Positions 8,727 to 18,138 of a DNA stretch of 64,000 nt are shown here, piece by piece. This DNA is from Pseudomonas sp. RIT-PI-r. Lineage in GTDB: Bacteria; Pseudomonadota; Gammaproteobacteria; Pseudomonadales; Pseudomonadaceae. Within the stretch, counting starts at the first letter, position 1, and every line of letters starts with the position of its first letter. Below the pieces are notes generated by a model. That model did no database searches, was not told where the DNA came from, and was given only the letters and a program-made list of their open reading frames with translations. The DNA is taken from positions 868,001 through 932,000 of the forward strand of contig NZ_LIGE01000025.1 in NCBI RefSeq assembly GCF_001297015.1, in the 5' to 3' direction. The position numbers were made by a program, and so were the translations under genes.

Positions 8727-8750
8727 AAGTGAGGGGTTACCCCCTCACTT
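8727..8750 (+). terminator. Hairpin terminator after the DUF6124-type gene
   Basis: AAGTGAGGGG (8727-8736) and CCCCTCACTT (8741-8750) form a perfect 10-bp stem with a 4-nt loop, followed by a short T-rich stretch, 14 nt after the stop. Confidence 0.7.
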
Positions 8751-8780
8751 TCGCGTTTGCCCCCCTCTGTCGATTAATGA

Positions 8781-10447
<1,667 letters not shown>

Positions 10448-10515
10448 GCGATCACTTGCCCTGCCACGGCGATTCCCTGCACGGATCACTTCACTGTCTG
10501 ACCGGAGTTCATCCA

Positions 10516-10983
10516 ATGAATCGATTAATTGCACCATTTGTTGCCTTGTCGCTCATGACCGCGGAGGCCGGGGCCGCCAGCGAAATCCGCATTACCCCGA
10601 ACGGCGCTCAGCCCTCGATCAAGGGCGCAGCGGAAAACTTTACCGGCTCCGTACGCGTCGATGGCCTGTTCAAAGGAGAACTGCCAGCGCGCATCGGTGG
10701 CGGCACGGTGACCTTTGAACCCGGCGCACGCACGGCGTGGCACACCCATCCGCTGGGCCAGACGCTGATTGTCACTGCTGGCGTCGGCTATGTGCAGCAA
10801 GAAGGTGGCCCGCGTCAGGAGATTCGCCCGGGCGACATTGTCTGGATCCCGCCGCATACCCGCCATTGGCATGGCGCCTCCGCCAGCAACGGCATGACCC
10901 ACATCGCCATCGCTGAAGCCGAGGATGGCAAGACCGTCACTTGGGCAGAACAGGTTTCAGAGGCGCAATACGCAGGCCAATGA
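10516..10983 (+). CDS. Exported cupin-domain protein
   Basis: A 155-residue protein with the signal peptide 'MNRLIAPFVALSLMTAEAGAA'. A single cupin fold follows, with metal ligands in 'TAWHTHPLGQTLIV' and 'RHWHGAS' and the intervening glycine turn 'RPGDIVWIPPHTRHWH'. Such proteins often bind a metal and act as small oxygenases or isomerases; the reaction is not known here. An N-terminal signal peptide is unusual for this group of cupins. It lies 68 bp after the flavodoxin gene, on the same strand. Confidence 0.87.
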   Translation: MNRLIAPFVALSLMTAEAGAASEIRITPNGAQPSIKGAAENFTGSVRVDGLFKGELPARIGGGTVTFEPGARTAWHTHPLGQTLIVTAGVGYVQQEGGPRQEIRPGDIVWIPPHTRHWHGASASNGMTHIAIAEAEDGKTVTWAEQVSEAQYAGQ

Positions 10984-11211
10984 AGTTACGGAATGTGTCG
11001 AAGCATCTCGCCCGGCACTGTCCCAGAAATTGCCACACGACCTCAAAGCCCCGCAGCTGCGGGGTTACGCCGGGATTTCAGCGGTAATTGCAAAGCCCAC
11101 TCATGAGTACTACTCAGGAGTCCATGCGCATTTTCGGGGTTAATCGCCCCAACCATCCTCCGTACGATCCAGCGACACCGCAGTGACCTGCAATGGATGG
11201 AGCCTTTCACG

Positions 11212-11985
11212 ATGAACACTGACGCACGCAACCGCACTGCCCTCCCCGCACTCATGGCGCTCTGCCTGAGCGTCGGGGCGATATTCAGCGTTACCACTCA
11301 AGCAGCCGAGGCATCGCAAACCATGACCAGCACGCCAAACAACACAGCAGCACTGTCGGATAAACAACAAACCATTCCACTGATCGCCGCGTTCATGGCG
11401 ACCAGCGACATGCCCAACCTCAACGCAGCCCTCAATCAAGGTCTCGATGCTGGCCTGAGCATCAGCGAAACCCGGGAGATTCTCGTACAGCTTTACGCCT
11501 ACGTCGGTTTCCCGCGCAGCCTAAATGCCTTGAACGAGCTGATGACCGTGGTGCAGGCGCGCAAACAACGCGGCATCGAAGATGCGCCGGGGCGTGAGCC
11601 GAGCCGGGCAATTCCAGTCGGTGATGAGCTGCTGGCCGCCGGCACCGCGAATCAAACGAAGATCTCCGGTGCGCCGGTCAAAGGCCCGGTATTCGAGTTC
11701 GCGCCGGTGGCCAACCAGTTTCTGCAAACCCACCTGTTCGGCGATATCTTCGAGCGCGACAACCTCGACTGGCAAAGCCGCGAACTGGCCACCGTCGGCG
11801 CGCTGGCAGCGACGCCGGGCGTGGAATCGCAATTGCGCTCGCACATGGCGGCGAGCCTGCGCGTCGGGCTCAGCGCGGCACAGTTGCGCCAAGTCACCGA
11901 ACTGCTGAAAAAACATGGCGATGCGCAGACAACTGAGCGGGCCAACGCCGCGCTGACCCAGGCCGTCGCGGCCTCGGGAAAATGA
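11212..11985 (+). CDS. Exported carboxymuconolactone decarboxylase (CMD) family protein
   Basis: A 257-residue protein with the signal peptide 'ALPALMALCLSVGAIFSVTTQAAEA'. Two CMD repeats follow: about residues 65-125 ('GLSISETREILVQLYAYVGFPRSLNAL') and about 165-245 ('NLDWQSRELATVGALAATPGVESQLRSHM'). The usual redox Cys-x-x-Cys of AhpD-type members is absent, so it is not an obvious peroxidase partner. GGAG lies 9 nt before ATG 11212; an alternative ATG at 11197 would place the ribosome binding site inside the gene. The next gene starts one base after its stop. Confidence 0.87.
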   Translation: MNTDARNRTALPALMALCLSVGAIFSVTTQAAEASQTMTSTPNNTAALSDKQQTIPLIAAFMATSDMPNLNAALNQGLDAGLSISETREILVQLYAYVGFPRSLNALNELMTVVQARKQRGIEDAPGREPSRAIPVGDELLAAGTANQTKISGAPVKGPVFEFAPVANQFLQTHLFGDIFERDNLDWQSRELATVGALAATPGVESQLRSHMAASLRVGLSAAQLRQVTELLKKHGDAQTTERANAALTQAVAASGK

Positions 11986-11986
11986 C

Positions 11987-13051
11987 ATGAAATCGGCAAA
12001 ACATCTGCTGGGGATCACCCTGTTCGGCGCATTGGCCGCGTGTGCGAACCATCCCGAAGGCCCGTTGCTGATTCAGAAGCAAGGCAGTTTCGCCGCTGGC
12101 GGCACGATGACCACCGCGCCGGGCACATTCGATCCACGCAAACCGATGATGCCCGACGGTCAGACCTATCACGGTGATCACGCCTACGCGTTCTACCAGA
12201 TCCCGGCCGACGCGCGGAAACTGCCCATCGTCATGTGGCACGGCGCGGGTCAGTTTTCCAAGACCTGGGAAACCACCGCCGATGGCCGCGAAGGTTTTCA
12301 GAACATTTTCCTGCGTCGCCACTACGGCGTTTATCTGATCGATCAACCACGGCGTGGCGACGCCGGGCGCAGCATGGTCGAGACCACAATCAAACCGGTG
12401 CCGGACGAACAACTGTGGTTCAACCAGTTCCGCATCGGCCTGTGGCCCCGCTACTTCAACGGCGTGCAAGTGGCACAGGACGCCCAGACCCGCGAGCAGT
12501 TTTTCCGCGCGATGACGCCGAACACCGGACCGTTCGACATGGGCGTGGTCTCTGATGGTGTGTCGGCGCTGTTCGATAAAATCGGCCCCGGCATCCTGTT
12601 TACACATTCTCAGGGTGGCGGGCCGGGCTGGTTGACAGCGATCAAAAACGACAAGGTCAAAGCCATCGTGGCGTTCGAGCCGGGTAGTAGTTTCGTGTTT
12701 GCCGAAGGTGAAGTGCCGGCGCCGGTCCCCAGCGCGTTCGACACGGTGCAAGGCGCAGCGGTGCCGATGGAGCAGTTCATGGCCCTGACGCGCATTCCGA
12801 TTCTGATCCTCTACGGCGACAACATCCCTGAACAGGCGGTCGACCTGCCCGCGCAGGACAGTTGGCGCGCGCGCCTGAAGATGGCCCGCCTGTGGCGTGA
12901 TGCGGTCAATCGCCACGGCGGCGATGTGCGCCTGATCCATCTGCCGGAGATTGGCATCCACGGCAACACCCACTTCCCCATGTCGGATCTGAACAACGTG
13001 CAGATCGCTGACCTGGTGGCGCAATTCCTCAAAGAAAAACAGCTGGATTGA
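11987..13051 (+). CDS. Alpha/beta hydrolase lipoprotein
   Basis: A 354-residue protein with a lipoprotein signal, 'LFGALAAC' with acylated Cys19, so it should be membrane-anchored on the periplasmic side. It is an alpha/beta hydrolase: the oxyanion region 'MWHGAGQFSKTWE' and the nucleophile elbow 'THSQGG' (Ser208). The acid may lie in 'ILYGDNIPE' and the histidine in 'IGIHGNTHF'. The ester or amide substrate is unknown. It is separated by one base from the CMD gene and by 49 bp from the next hydrolase, which suggests one operon of exported enzymes. Confidence 0.87.
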   Translation: MKSAKHLLGITLFGALAACANHPEGPLLIQKQGSFAAGGTMTTAPGTFDPRKPMMPDGQTYHGDHAYAFYQIPADARKLPIVMWHGAGQFSKTWETTADGREGFQNIFLRRHYGVYLIDQPRRGDAGRSMVETTIKPVPDEQLWFNQFRIGLWPRYFNGVQVAQDAQTREQFFRAMTPNTGPFDMGVVSDGVSALFDKIGPGILFTHSQGGGPGWLTAIKNDKVKAIVAFEPGSSFVFAEGEVPAPVPSAFDTVQGAAVPMEQFMALTRIPILILYGDNIPEQAVDLPAQDSWRARLKMARLWRDAVNRHGGDVRLIHLPEIGIHGNTHFPMSDLNNVQIADLVAQFLKEKQLD

Positions 13052-13100
13052 CCCGCCCTTCGTTTGAACTGCCGCCCTTTTTATTGCTCAGGAGCTTCAC

Positions 13101-14153
13101 GTGAAAAACACCCTCAAAGCCACGCTCATGTCGGCACTGGTCGGCCTCTCGGGCGGCGAAGCCTTGGCCGCCGACTACAAAAAGAACCCGTTCACCCTCG
13201 CCTACGACGGCGCGATCAGCAAGAACGAAGCGGGCAAGGTCAACATCCACCCGGTCAGCTACAAGCTCAACGGTCTGGACATCGCCGCCAACGTTTACAC
13301 CCCGGCCAATTACGACGCGAAAAAGACCTACCCGACCGTGGTCATCGCACACCCCAATGGCGGCGTAAAAGAACAAGTCGCCGGTCTGTATGCCCAGCGC
13401 CTGGCCGAACAGGGCTACATCACTATCACCGCCGATGCGGCCTATCAGGGCGCCAGCGGTGGTCAGCCGCGCAGCATCGATAACCCGCCATATCGCATCG
13501 AAGACATCCACGGCATGGCCGACTTCATCAGTCAGTTTGCCGGCGTCGATGACAAGCGTCTGGGCCTGCTCGGCATCTGTGGCGGCGGTGGTTATTCGTT
13601 GGCGGCGGCGCAAACCGACAAACGCTTCAAATCGCTGGCGACGGTGAGCATGTTCAACTCGGGCCGGGTACGCCGCAACGGCTACAACGACTCGCAAATC
13701 GACAGCATCCAGCAACGTCTGCAACAGGCATCAGAAGCCCGCGCGCAAGAAGCGGCCGGCGGCACGGTGTTGTATTCCGGTGATGCCAACCTCACCGATG
13801 AGCAGATCGCGAAACTGCCCTTCGAACTGTATCGCCAAGGCTACGAGTACTACTGGAAGACTCACGCGCACCCGAACTCGACCTTCAAATACACCACCAG
13901 CAGCCTGATCGACTTGATGCGGTTCGACGCTACCGATCAGATCGAGTTGATCAACCAACCGTTGCTGATGATCGCCGGCAGCAAGGCCGACAGCCTATAC
14001 ATGACTCAGGATGCGTTCCCCAAAGCCACCGGCACGACCGACAAGGAAGTGTTTATCCTCGACGGCGCCACGCATATCGAAACCTATTGGGTGCCGCGTT
14101 ATGTCGATGCGGCGATCGGCAAACTGAGCGAGTTCTACGCACGCACCCTGTGA
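13101..14153 (+). CDS. Exported dienelactone-hydrolase-like protein with a cysteine nucleophile
   Basis: A 350-residue protein with signal peptide 'MSALVGLSGGEALAA'. The start is GTG 13101, six bases after AGGAG. The nucleophile elbow reads 'GICGGGGY', placing Cys160 where most alpha/beta hydrolases have serine; this is the dienelactone hydrolase arrangement. 'MIAGSKADSLYM' and 'GATHIETYW' supply the likely acid and histidine. By family it opens lactones or cleaves activated esters, here probably in the periplasm. It is the last enzyme gene before the LysR regulator. Confidence 0.87.
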   Translation: MKNTLKATLMSALVGLSGGEALAADYKKNPFTLAYDGAISKNEAGKVNIHPVSYKLNGLDIAANVYTPANYDAKKTYPTVVIAHPNGGVKEQVAGLYAQRLAEQGYITITADAAYQGASGGQPRSIDNPPYRIEDIHGMADFISQFAGVDDKRLGLLGICGGGGYSLAAAQTDKRFKSLATVSMFNSGRVRRNGYNDSQIDSIQQRLQQASEARAQEAAGGTVLYSGDANLTDEQIAKLPFELYRQGYEYYWKTHAHPNSTFKYTTSSLIDLMRFDATDQIELINQPLLMIAGSKADSLYMTQDAFPKATGTTDKEVFILDGATHIETYWVPRYVDAAIGKLSEFYARTL

Positions 14154-14234
14154 TGAGCGCTTTGAGGGTCGCGCATCCGTGCGCGACCTGCTTACATGGA
14201 TTAATCCCGCGCCCCTCATGAGAGGTTCTCATCA

Positions 14235-15128
14235 ATGTCCCGCGCCAACCTCAACGACCTGCAAGCCTTCGTGGTCATCACTCGCGAAGGCAGTTTTACC
14301 CGCGCTGCCGCGCAACTGGGCGTTTCGCAGTCGGCGTTGAGCCACACCATGCGTGCACTGGAAAGCCGACTGGGTGTGCGCCTGCTGACGCGAACGACGC
14401 GCAGTGTTTCCCCGACCGAGGCCGGTCAACGCTTGTATCAATCGATGGCGCCACGCTTTGACGAGATCGAACTGGAACTGGCCGCGGTCAGCGAGTTTCG
14501 TGACACCCCGGCCGGCAATGTGCGTATCCAGGCGTCGGAGCATGCGGCGAACAATATTCTCTGGCCGAAGCTGCTGAAGGTATTGCCCGATTACCCGGAC
14601 ATCAAAGTCGAAATCACCGTCGATTACGCCCTCGCCGACATCGTTGCGCAACGCTATGACGCCGGTGTGCGGCTGGGCGATCAGGTGGCCAAGGACATGA
14701 TCGCGGTGCCCATCGGTCCGTCGTTGCGTATCGCGGTTGTCGGCTCGCCAGAGTATTTCAACGGCAGGCCAATACCCTTGGAGCCCGGTGATCTGGCCGC
14801 GCACAACTGCATCAATCTGCGTCTGCCGACGCATGGCAGCCTGATGCAATGGGATTTCGAAAAGGACGGTCACGAACTCAAGGCGCGCGTTGAAGGGCAA
14901 TGGACGTTCAACAGCAGTGTGCCGATTCTGCGCGCAGCGGTGGCGGGATGCGGTCTGGGGTTTCTGCCCGAAGACATGGTCGCCGGGAATCTGGCCGACG
15001 GCAGTCTGGTGCGGGTGCTGGAGGACTGGTGCCAGCCCTTTGCCGGCTATCATCTTTATTACCCGAATCGTCGTGAGCATTCGTCGGCGTTCGGGGTTGT
15101 GGTGGATGCACTGATCTACAAGCCCTAG
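14235..15128 (+). CDS. LysR-family transcriptional regulator
   Basis: A 297-residue LysR regulator. Residues 1-65 carry the winged helix-turn-helix ('FTRAAAQLGVSQSALSHTMRALESRLGVRLLTRTTRSVSPTEAG'); the rest is the periplasmic-binding-protein-like effector domain ('LGDQVAKDMIAVPIGP', 'CGLGFLPEDMV'). It is close to the subgroup that controls aldo/keto reductases and quinone or aldehyde stress genes. It lies 81 bp after the exported-enzyme genes in the same direction, and is the natural candidate regulator of that set. Confidence 0.93.
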   Translation: MSRANLNDLQAFVVITREGSFTRAAAQLGVSQSALSHTMRALESRLGVRLLTRTTRSVSPTEAGQRLYQSMAPRFDEIELELAAVSEFRDTPAGNVRIQASEHAANNILWPKLLKVLPDYPDIKVEITVDYALADIVAQRYDAGVRLGDQVAKDMIAVPIGPSLRIAVVGSPEYFNGRPIPLEPGDLAAHNCINLRLPTHGSLMQWDFEKDGHELKARVEGQWTFNSSVPILRAAVAGCGLGFLPEDMVAGNLADGSLVRVLEDWCQPFAGYHLYYPNRREHSSAFGVVVDALIYKP

Positions 15129-15183
15129 CGGCGCACCTGCGATCAGCGTCCATACTGGTTTTTTCAATCGTCGGGAATCCGCC

Positions 15184-15852
15184 ATGCCCTCCCCCGAATC
15201 CAGCCTGTTGCAGAGCTGGCACGACAACGCTGATGCCTGGATCGAGGTAATCCGCAGCGGCGCCATCGAAAGCCGTCAACAGGTGACCAATCAGGCAATT
15301 CTGCTGGCGATCATGGGCCGCCAGCCGCAGCGTGTGCTGGATCTGGGCTGCGGCGAAGGCTGGTTGTTGCGGGCGCTGGCGGACCTGGGCATTGCTGCGG
15401 TGGGCGTGGACGGTGATGCGACGCTGGTTGAAGCGGCGCGTCTGGCCGGTTCTCCAACCGTGCATGTCGCCGACTACGACTCGCTGGTCGAAGCCAAGGT
15501 TGATATCGGTTGTGACTTCGATTTGATCTGCGCGAATTTCTCGCTGCTGCATCAGGACATTATTCCTCTACTGGCCGCGATGAATGTGCTGCTGGTTCCC
15601 GGTGGTGCGCTGGTGATTCAGACATTGCATCCATGGGCGGCAGCGGCAGGCGATTATCAGGATGGTTGGCGCGAAGAATCGTTCGCCGGGTTCAAAGGCC
15701 AGTGGCAGCCGATGCCGTGGTATTTCCGCACGTTGTCGAGCTGGTGCAATGCGCTGGACATGGCCGGCTTCCGCCTGATCAGCCTGCAGGAACCCCAACA
15801 CCCACAAAGCCCGGTGCCGCAGGCGCTACTGATCGTCGCTGAGCGACGCTGA
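15184..15852 (+). CDS. Class I SAM-dependent methyltransferase
   Basis: A 222-residue cytosolic protein. The SAM-binding motif I is 'VLDLGCGEGWLLRAL', followed by an acidic end of strand beta-2 ('AVGVDGDATLVE'), motif II around 'FDLICANFSLLHQD' and 'LLVPGGALVIQTLHPW'. It resembles the methyltransferase type 11/12 group acting on small molecules; no substrate can be assigned. It follows the LysR gene by 55 bp and is followed by a REP pair. Confidence 0.9.
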   Translation: MPSPESSLLQSWHDNADAWIEVIRSGAIESRQQVTNQAILLAIMGRQPQRVLDLGCGEGWLLRALADLGIAAVGVDGDATLVEAARLAGSPTVHVADYDSLVEAKVDIGCDFDLICANFSLLHQDIIPLLAAMNVLLVPGGALVIQTLHPWAAAAGDYQDGWREESFAGFKGQWQPMPWYFRTLSSWCNALDMAGFRLISLQEPQHPQSPVPQALLIVAERR

Positions 15853-15875
15853 CTCTCAAAAACACCACCAATCAT

Positions 15876-15966
15876 TGTGGGAGCTGGCTTGCCAGCGATG
15901 GCGTCGGGTCAGGCAACATTGATGTTGAAGGGAACGGCCTCATCGCTGGCAAGCCAGCTCCCACAG
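15876..15966. repeat. Inverted REP pair
   Basis: GTGGGAGCTGGCTTGCCAGCGATG and its complement face each other about 40 bp apart, between the methyltransferase and a minus-strand gene. Confidence 0.85.
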
Positions 15967-16016
15967 TGATTTCAGTTGTCATCGGGATTTGTGGGCACCC
16001 CATAAACCTGTGGGAG

Positions 16017-16268
16017 TCAGGCAGCTTGCGGGACCAGTCGTGGCCCGCGCAGGCGGTATTGCGCCAGCAGGCGCATGACGTAGCCGATTTTGATCAGGGT
16101 CGGGCCGAGGATGGTCAGCGCATGCATCGCTACCAGCAGGGCAATCGGCATGTGACCGTTGTAGAGGTAGGCGCCAAAGATGCCGGCCAGCAACATGATC
16201 AGGCCGACGACGAGGACTTTGCTCGACAGATGCAGAACGTGCAGCGGACTTTCGAAGAAGGTGAACAT
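16017..16268 (-). CDS. Small inner-membrane protein, possibly PpyR-like
   Basis: An 83-residue protein with two predicted membrane helices, 'VLVVGLIMLLAGIFGAYLYNG' and 'IALLVAMHALTILGPTLIKIGYVM', and a basic C-terminal tail. It resembles the small membrane proteins annotated in Pseudomonas as the sensor/regulator PpyR (psl and pyoverdine operon regulator), though I cannot confirm that without a search. It is transcribed away from the sigma-factor gene. A palindrome GTCAA-T-TTGAC lies about 100 bp upstream of its start, at 16367-16377. Confidence 0.6.
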   Translation of the reverse strand: MFTFFESPLHVLHLSSKVLVVGLIMLLAGIFGAYLYNGHMPIALLVAMHALTILGPTLIKIGYVMRLLAQYRLRGPRLVPQAA

Positions 16269-16459
16269 GGTGGCGTACTCCTGATCGGCTCGATGGGTAC
16301 GTTAAGTACTTCAAATCCTGTGCCAGCTTTTTAAACCAGTGAAACCGGGCACCCGCACTGCAAAGAGTCAATTTGACACAGAAAGAAACAGGTCATTTTG
16401 ACTCGACACAAAGTCATTACGACCACATCTCATAAAAATCTCGAACCCAACTGCTAAAA

Positions 16460-16478
16460 GCAAACCAATATCATTTGC
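16460..16478 (+). promoter_or_regulatory. Candidate Fur box upstream of the FecI-type sigma factor gene
   Basis: GCAAACCAATATCATTTGC, read on the other strand, matches about 12 of 19 positions of the Fur consensus, including the AATGATA core, with inverted ends GCAAA/TTTGC. It lies 77 bp before the sigma factor start, where Fur repression of an iron-starvation sigma factor is expected. Confidence 0.5.
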
Positions 16479-16555
16479 ACACTATCCTGCCTTTTGTTTT
16501 AATCGCGACCCATTCCCATTTAGACCGGTCACGGTCGTTCTGGACGCTTGCTCTG

Positions 16556-17080
16556 ATGACGGTCGCCGACTCCTCACTTGTGCAGAATCTCTACCTCAGC
16601 CACCACCGCTGGCTGCACGAGCTATTGCGTCGACGCCTGAGCAACGCAATGGATGCCGCCGATCTCGCCCATGACACCTTCATCCGCGTGCTCAAGCGCC
16701 CGCAAATCTTCACTGATCAGGTTCACGAGCGCTCACATCTGGCAACCATTGCCCGCGGTTTGTGCGTCGATCACTGGCGCCGTCGGCAACTGGAACAGAC
16801 CTGGCTGGACACCCTCGCCAGCCGCCCGCCAGCCTTGCAGCCCTCCCCCGAGCAGCAGGCGATCATCGTTGAAACCCTGCACGAGGTAGATGCCATGCTT
16901 CAGCGTCTGCCACAGCGGGTCAGTGAAGCGTTCATTCTTGCGCAGTTGCACGGCATGCCTTACCGATTGATCGCCGAACAGATCGGCGTCAGCGAGCGAA
17001 TGATCAAAAAATACCTCGCCCAAGCGATGATGCATTGCGCGATTCTTGAGGCCGAACTCGACGGCCTGCTGATTGAGTAA
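16556..17080 (+). CDS. FecI-type ECF RNA polymerase sigma factor
   Basis: A 174-residue extracytoplasmic-function sigma factor. Region 2 is seen as 'SLVQNLYLSHHRWLHELLRRRLSNAMDAADLAHDTFIRVL', with 'LATIARGLCVDHWRRRQ', and region 4 as 'LPQRVSEAFILAQLHGMPYRLIAEQIGVSERMIKKYLAQAM'. This is the iron-starvation FecI/PupI pattern. ATG 16556 ('MTVADSS') is preferred over an upstream frame that lacks family similarity. The anti-sigma gene starts 4 bp later and the STN-bearing receptor follows. It probably directs transcription of receptor genes carrying the motif at 18066-18097. Confidence 0.92.
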   Translation: MTVADSSLVQNLYLSHHRWLHELLRRRLSNAMDAADLAHDTFIRVLKRPQIFTDQVHERSHLATIARGLCVDHWRRRQLEQTWLDTLASRPPALQPSPEQQAIIVETLHEVDAMLQRLPQRVSEAFILAQLHGMPYRLIAEQIGVSERMIKKYLAQAMMHCAILEAELDGLLIE

Positions 17081-17084
17081 CGCC

Positions 17085-18047
17085 ATGAACAAACTCAGCC
17101 ACGCCAGCCTTGAGCAGGCGGCGCACTGGTACGTGCAATTGCATGACGCGCCGGTCGCCGATCAGGAACAGCTGCGCTGGCAGGCATGGCTGGCACAAAG
17201 CCCTGAGCATCAGGCGGCCTGGAGCTATGTCGAACGCGTCGGCCAAAGGTTCGCGCCGCTGCAAAGCGACAGCGAAACTCACGCCATCAGCCACGCCTTG
17301 CGGACCAGCAGTCGCACCTCGATCAGTCGCCGACAATCGCTCAAGGGCCTGCTGATTGTTGCCGCGACCGGGCTGACCGGTTTGGCCGCCTGGCGCAGCA
17401 CACCGCTGATCGAACGGCTGAGTGCCGACCTGTCGACCGGCACTGGCGAAACCCGCGAAACGACACTGAGCGATGGCAGCCGGATCTGGCTCAATGCGTT
17501 GAGCACGCTGAATGTGCATTTCGACGCGACGCGCCGCTTGCTGCTGCTGCGCGCCGGCGAAGTGCTGATCGACACCGCCAGGGATCCAGGCCGGGCTTTT
17601 CTGGTGGACACCGAACATGGCCGGATGCGCGCATTGGGCACGCGCTTCAGCGTCTGCCAGAACGATCGCAACACCCTGCTCAACGTCTATGAAGGCGCCG
17701 TCGAAGTACGCAACCAGCAAGGCCAGACTCAAGTGGTTGAGGCCGGCCAGCAATTGACATTCAGCATGGCTCGATTGGGTACCGCAACCACGGCCAGCCC
17801 GTCACGCGAGGCTTGGCGCCAGGGGCTGTTGCTGGCGGATAACCTGCCGCTGGGTGAGCTGATCGAAGAGCTCAGCCGCTACCGTCCAGGGCATTTGCAT
17901 TGCGATCCGGCCGTGGCCGACTTACCAGTGATGGGTTCGTTCCCGCTCAAGGATACCGATCAGGCCTTGCGCCTGCTCGAAGCGGCATTGCCGATTCGCG
18001 TCGACAAGACTTTCAACTGGTGGGTTAGCGTCGGACCGAAAACCTGA
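17085..18047 (+). CDS. FecR-family anti-sigma / signalling protein
   Basis: A 320-residue inner-membrane protein. Residues 1-80 form the cytosolic sigma-binding domain ('WYVQLHDAPVADQEQLRWQAWLAQSPEHQAAW'). One membrane helix lies near residue 90 ('LLIVAATGLTGLAAW'). The periplasmic FecR domain follows ('ETTLSDGSRIWLNALSTLNVHFDATRRLLLLRAGEVLIDTA'). The C-terminus contains an STN-like segment ('LPLGELIEELSRYRPGHLHCD') that should touch the receptor's signalling domain. It transmits siderophore occupancy from the outer membrane to the sigma factor. It starts 4 bp after the sigma gene. Confidence 0.92.
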   Translation: MNKLSHASLEQAAHWYVQLHDAPVADQEQLRWQAWLAQSPEHQAAWSYVERVGQRFAPLQSDSETHAISHALRTSSRTSISRRQSLKGLLIVAATGLTGLAAWRSTPLIERLSADLSTGTGETRETTLSDGSRIWLNALSTLNVHFDATRRLLLLRAGEVLIDTARDPGRAFLVDTEHGRMRALGTRFSVCQNDRNTLLNVYEGAVEVRNQQGQTQVVEAGQQLTFSMARLGTATTASPSREAWRQGLLLADNLPLGELIEELSRYRPGHLHCDPAVADLPVMGSFPLKDTDQALRLLEAALPIRVDKTFNWWVSVGPKT

Positions 18048-18065
18048 GGTTTTTTTCACTTCACG

Positions 18066-18097
18066 GTTCCCTTTTCGCGCGTTCATTCGGTTAACCC
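18066..18097 (+). promoter_or_regulatory. Bipartite promoter-like motif before TonB receptor 1
   Basis: GTTCCCTTTT - N6 - TTCATTCGGTTAACCC, ending 41 bp before the receptor start. The same motif with the same spacing occurs at 34227-34258 before the second receptor. The spacing of about 16 bp between the GTTCCC and CGGTT blocks suits an ECF promoter; recognition by the adjacent FecI-type factor is inferred. Confidence 0.6.
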
Positions 18098-18138
18098 ATA
18101 ACAGCCCGCACTTCGTTGCTCGCGTCCCGGAAAACTGC

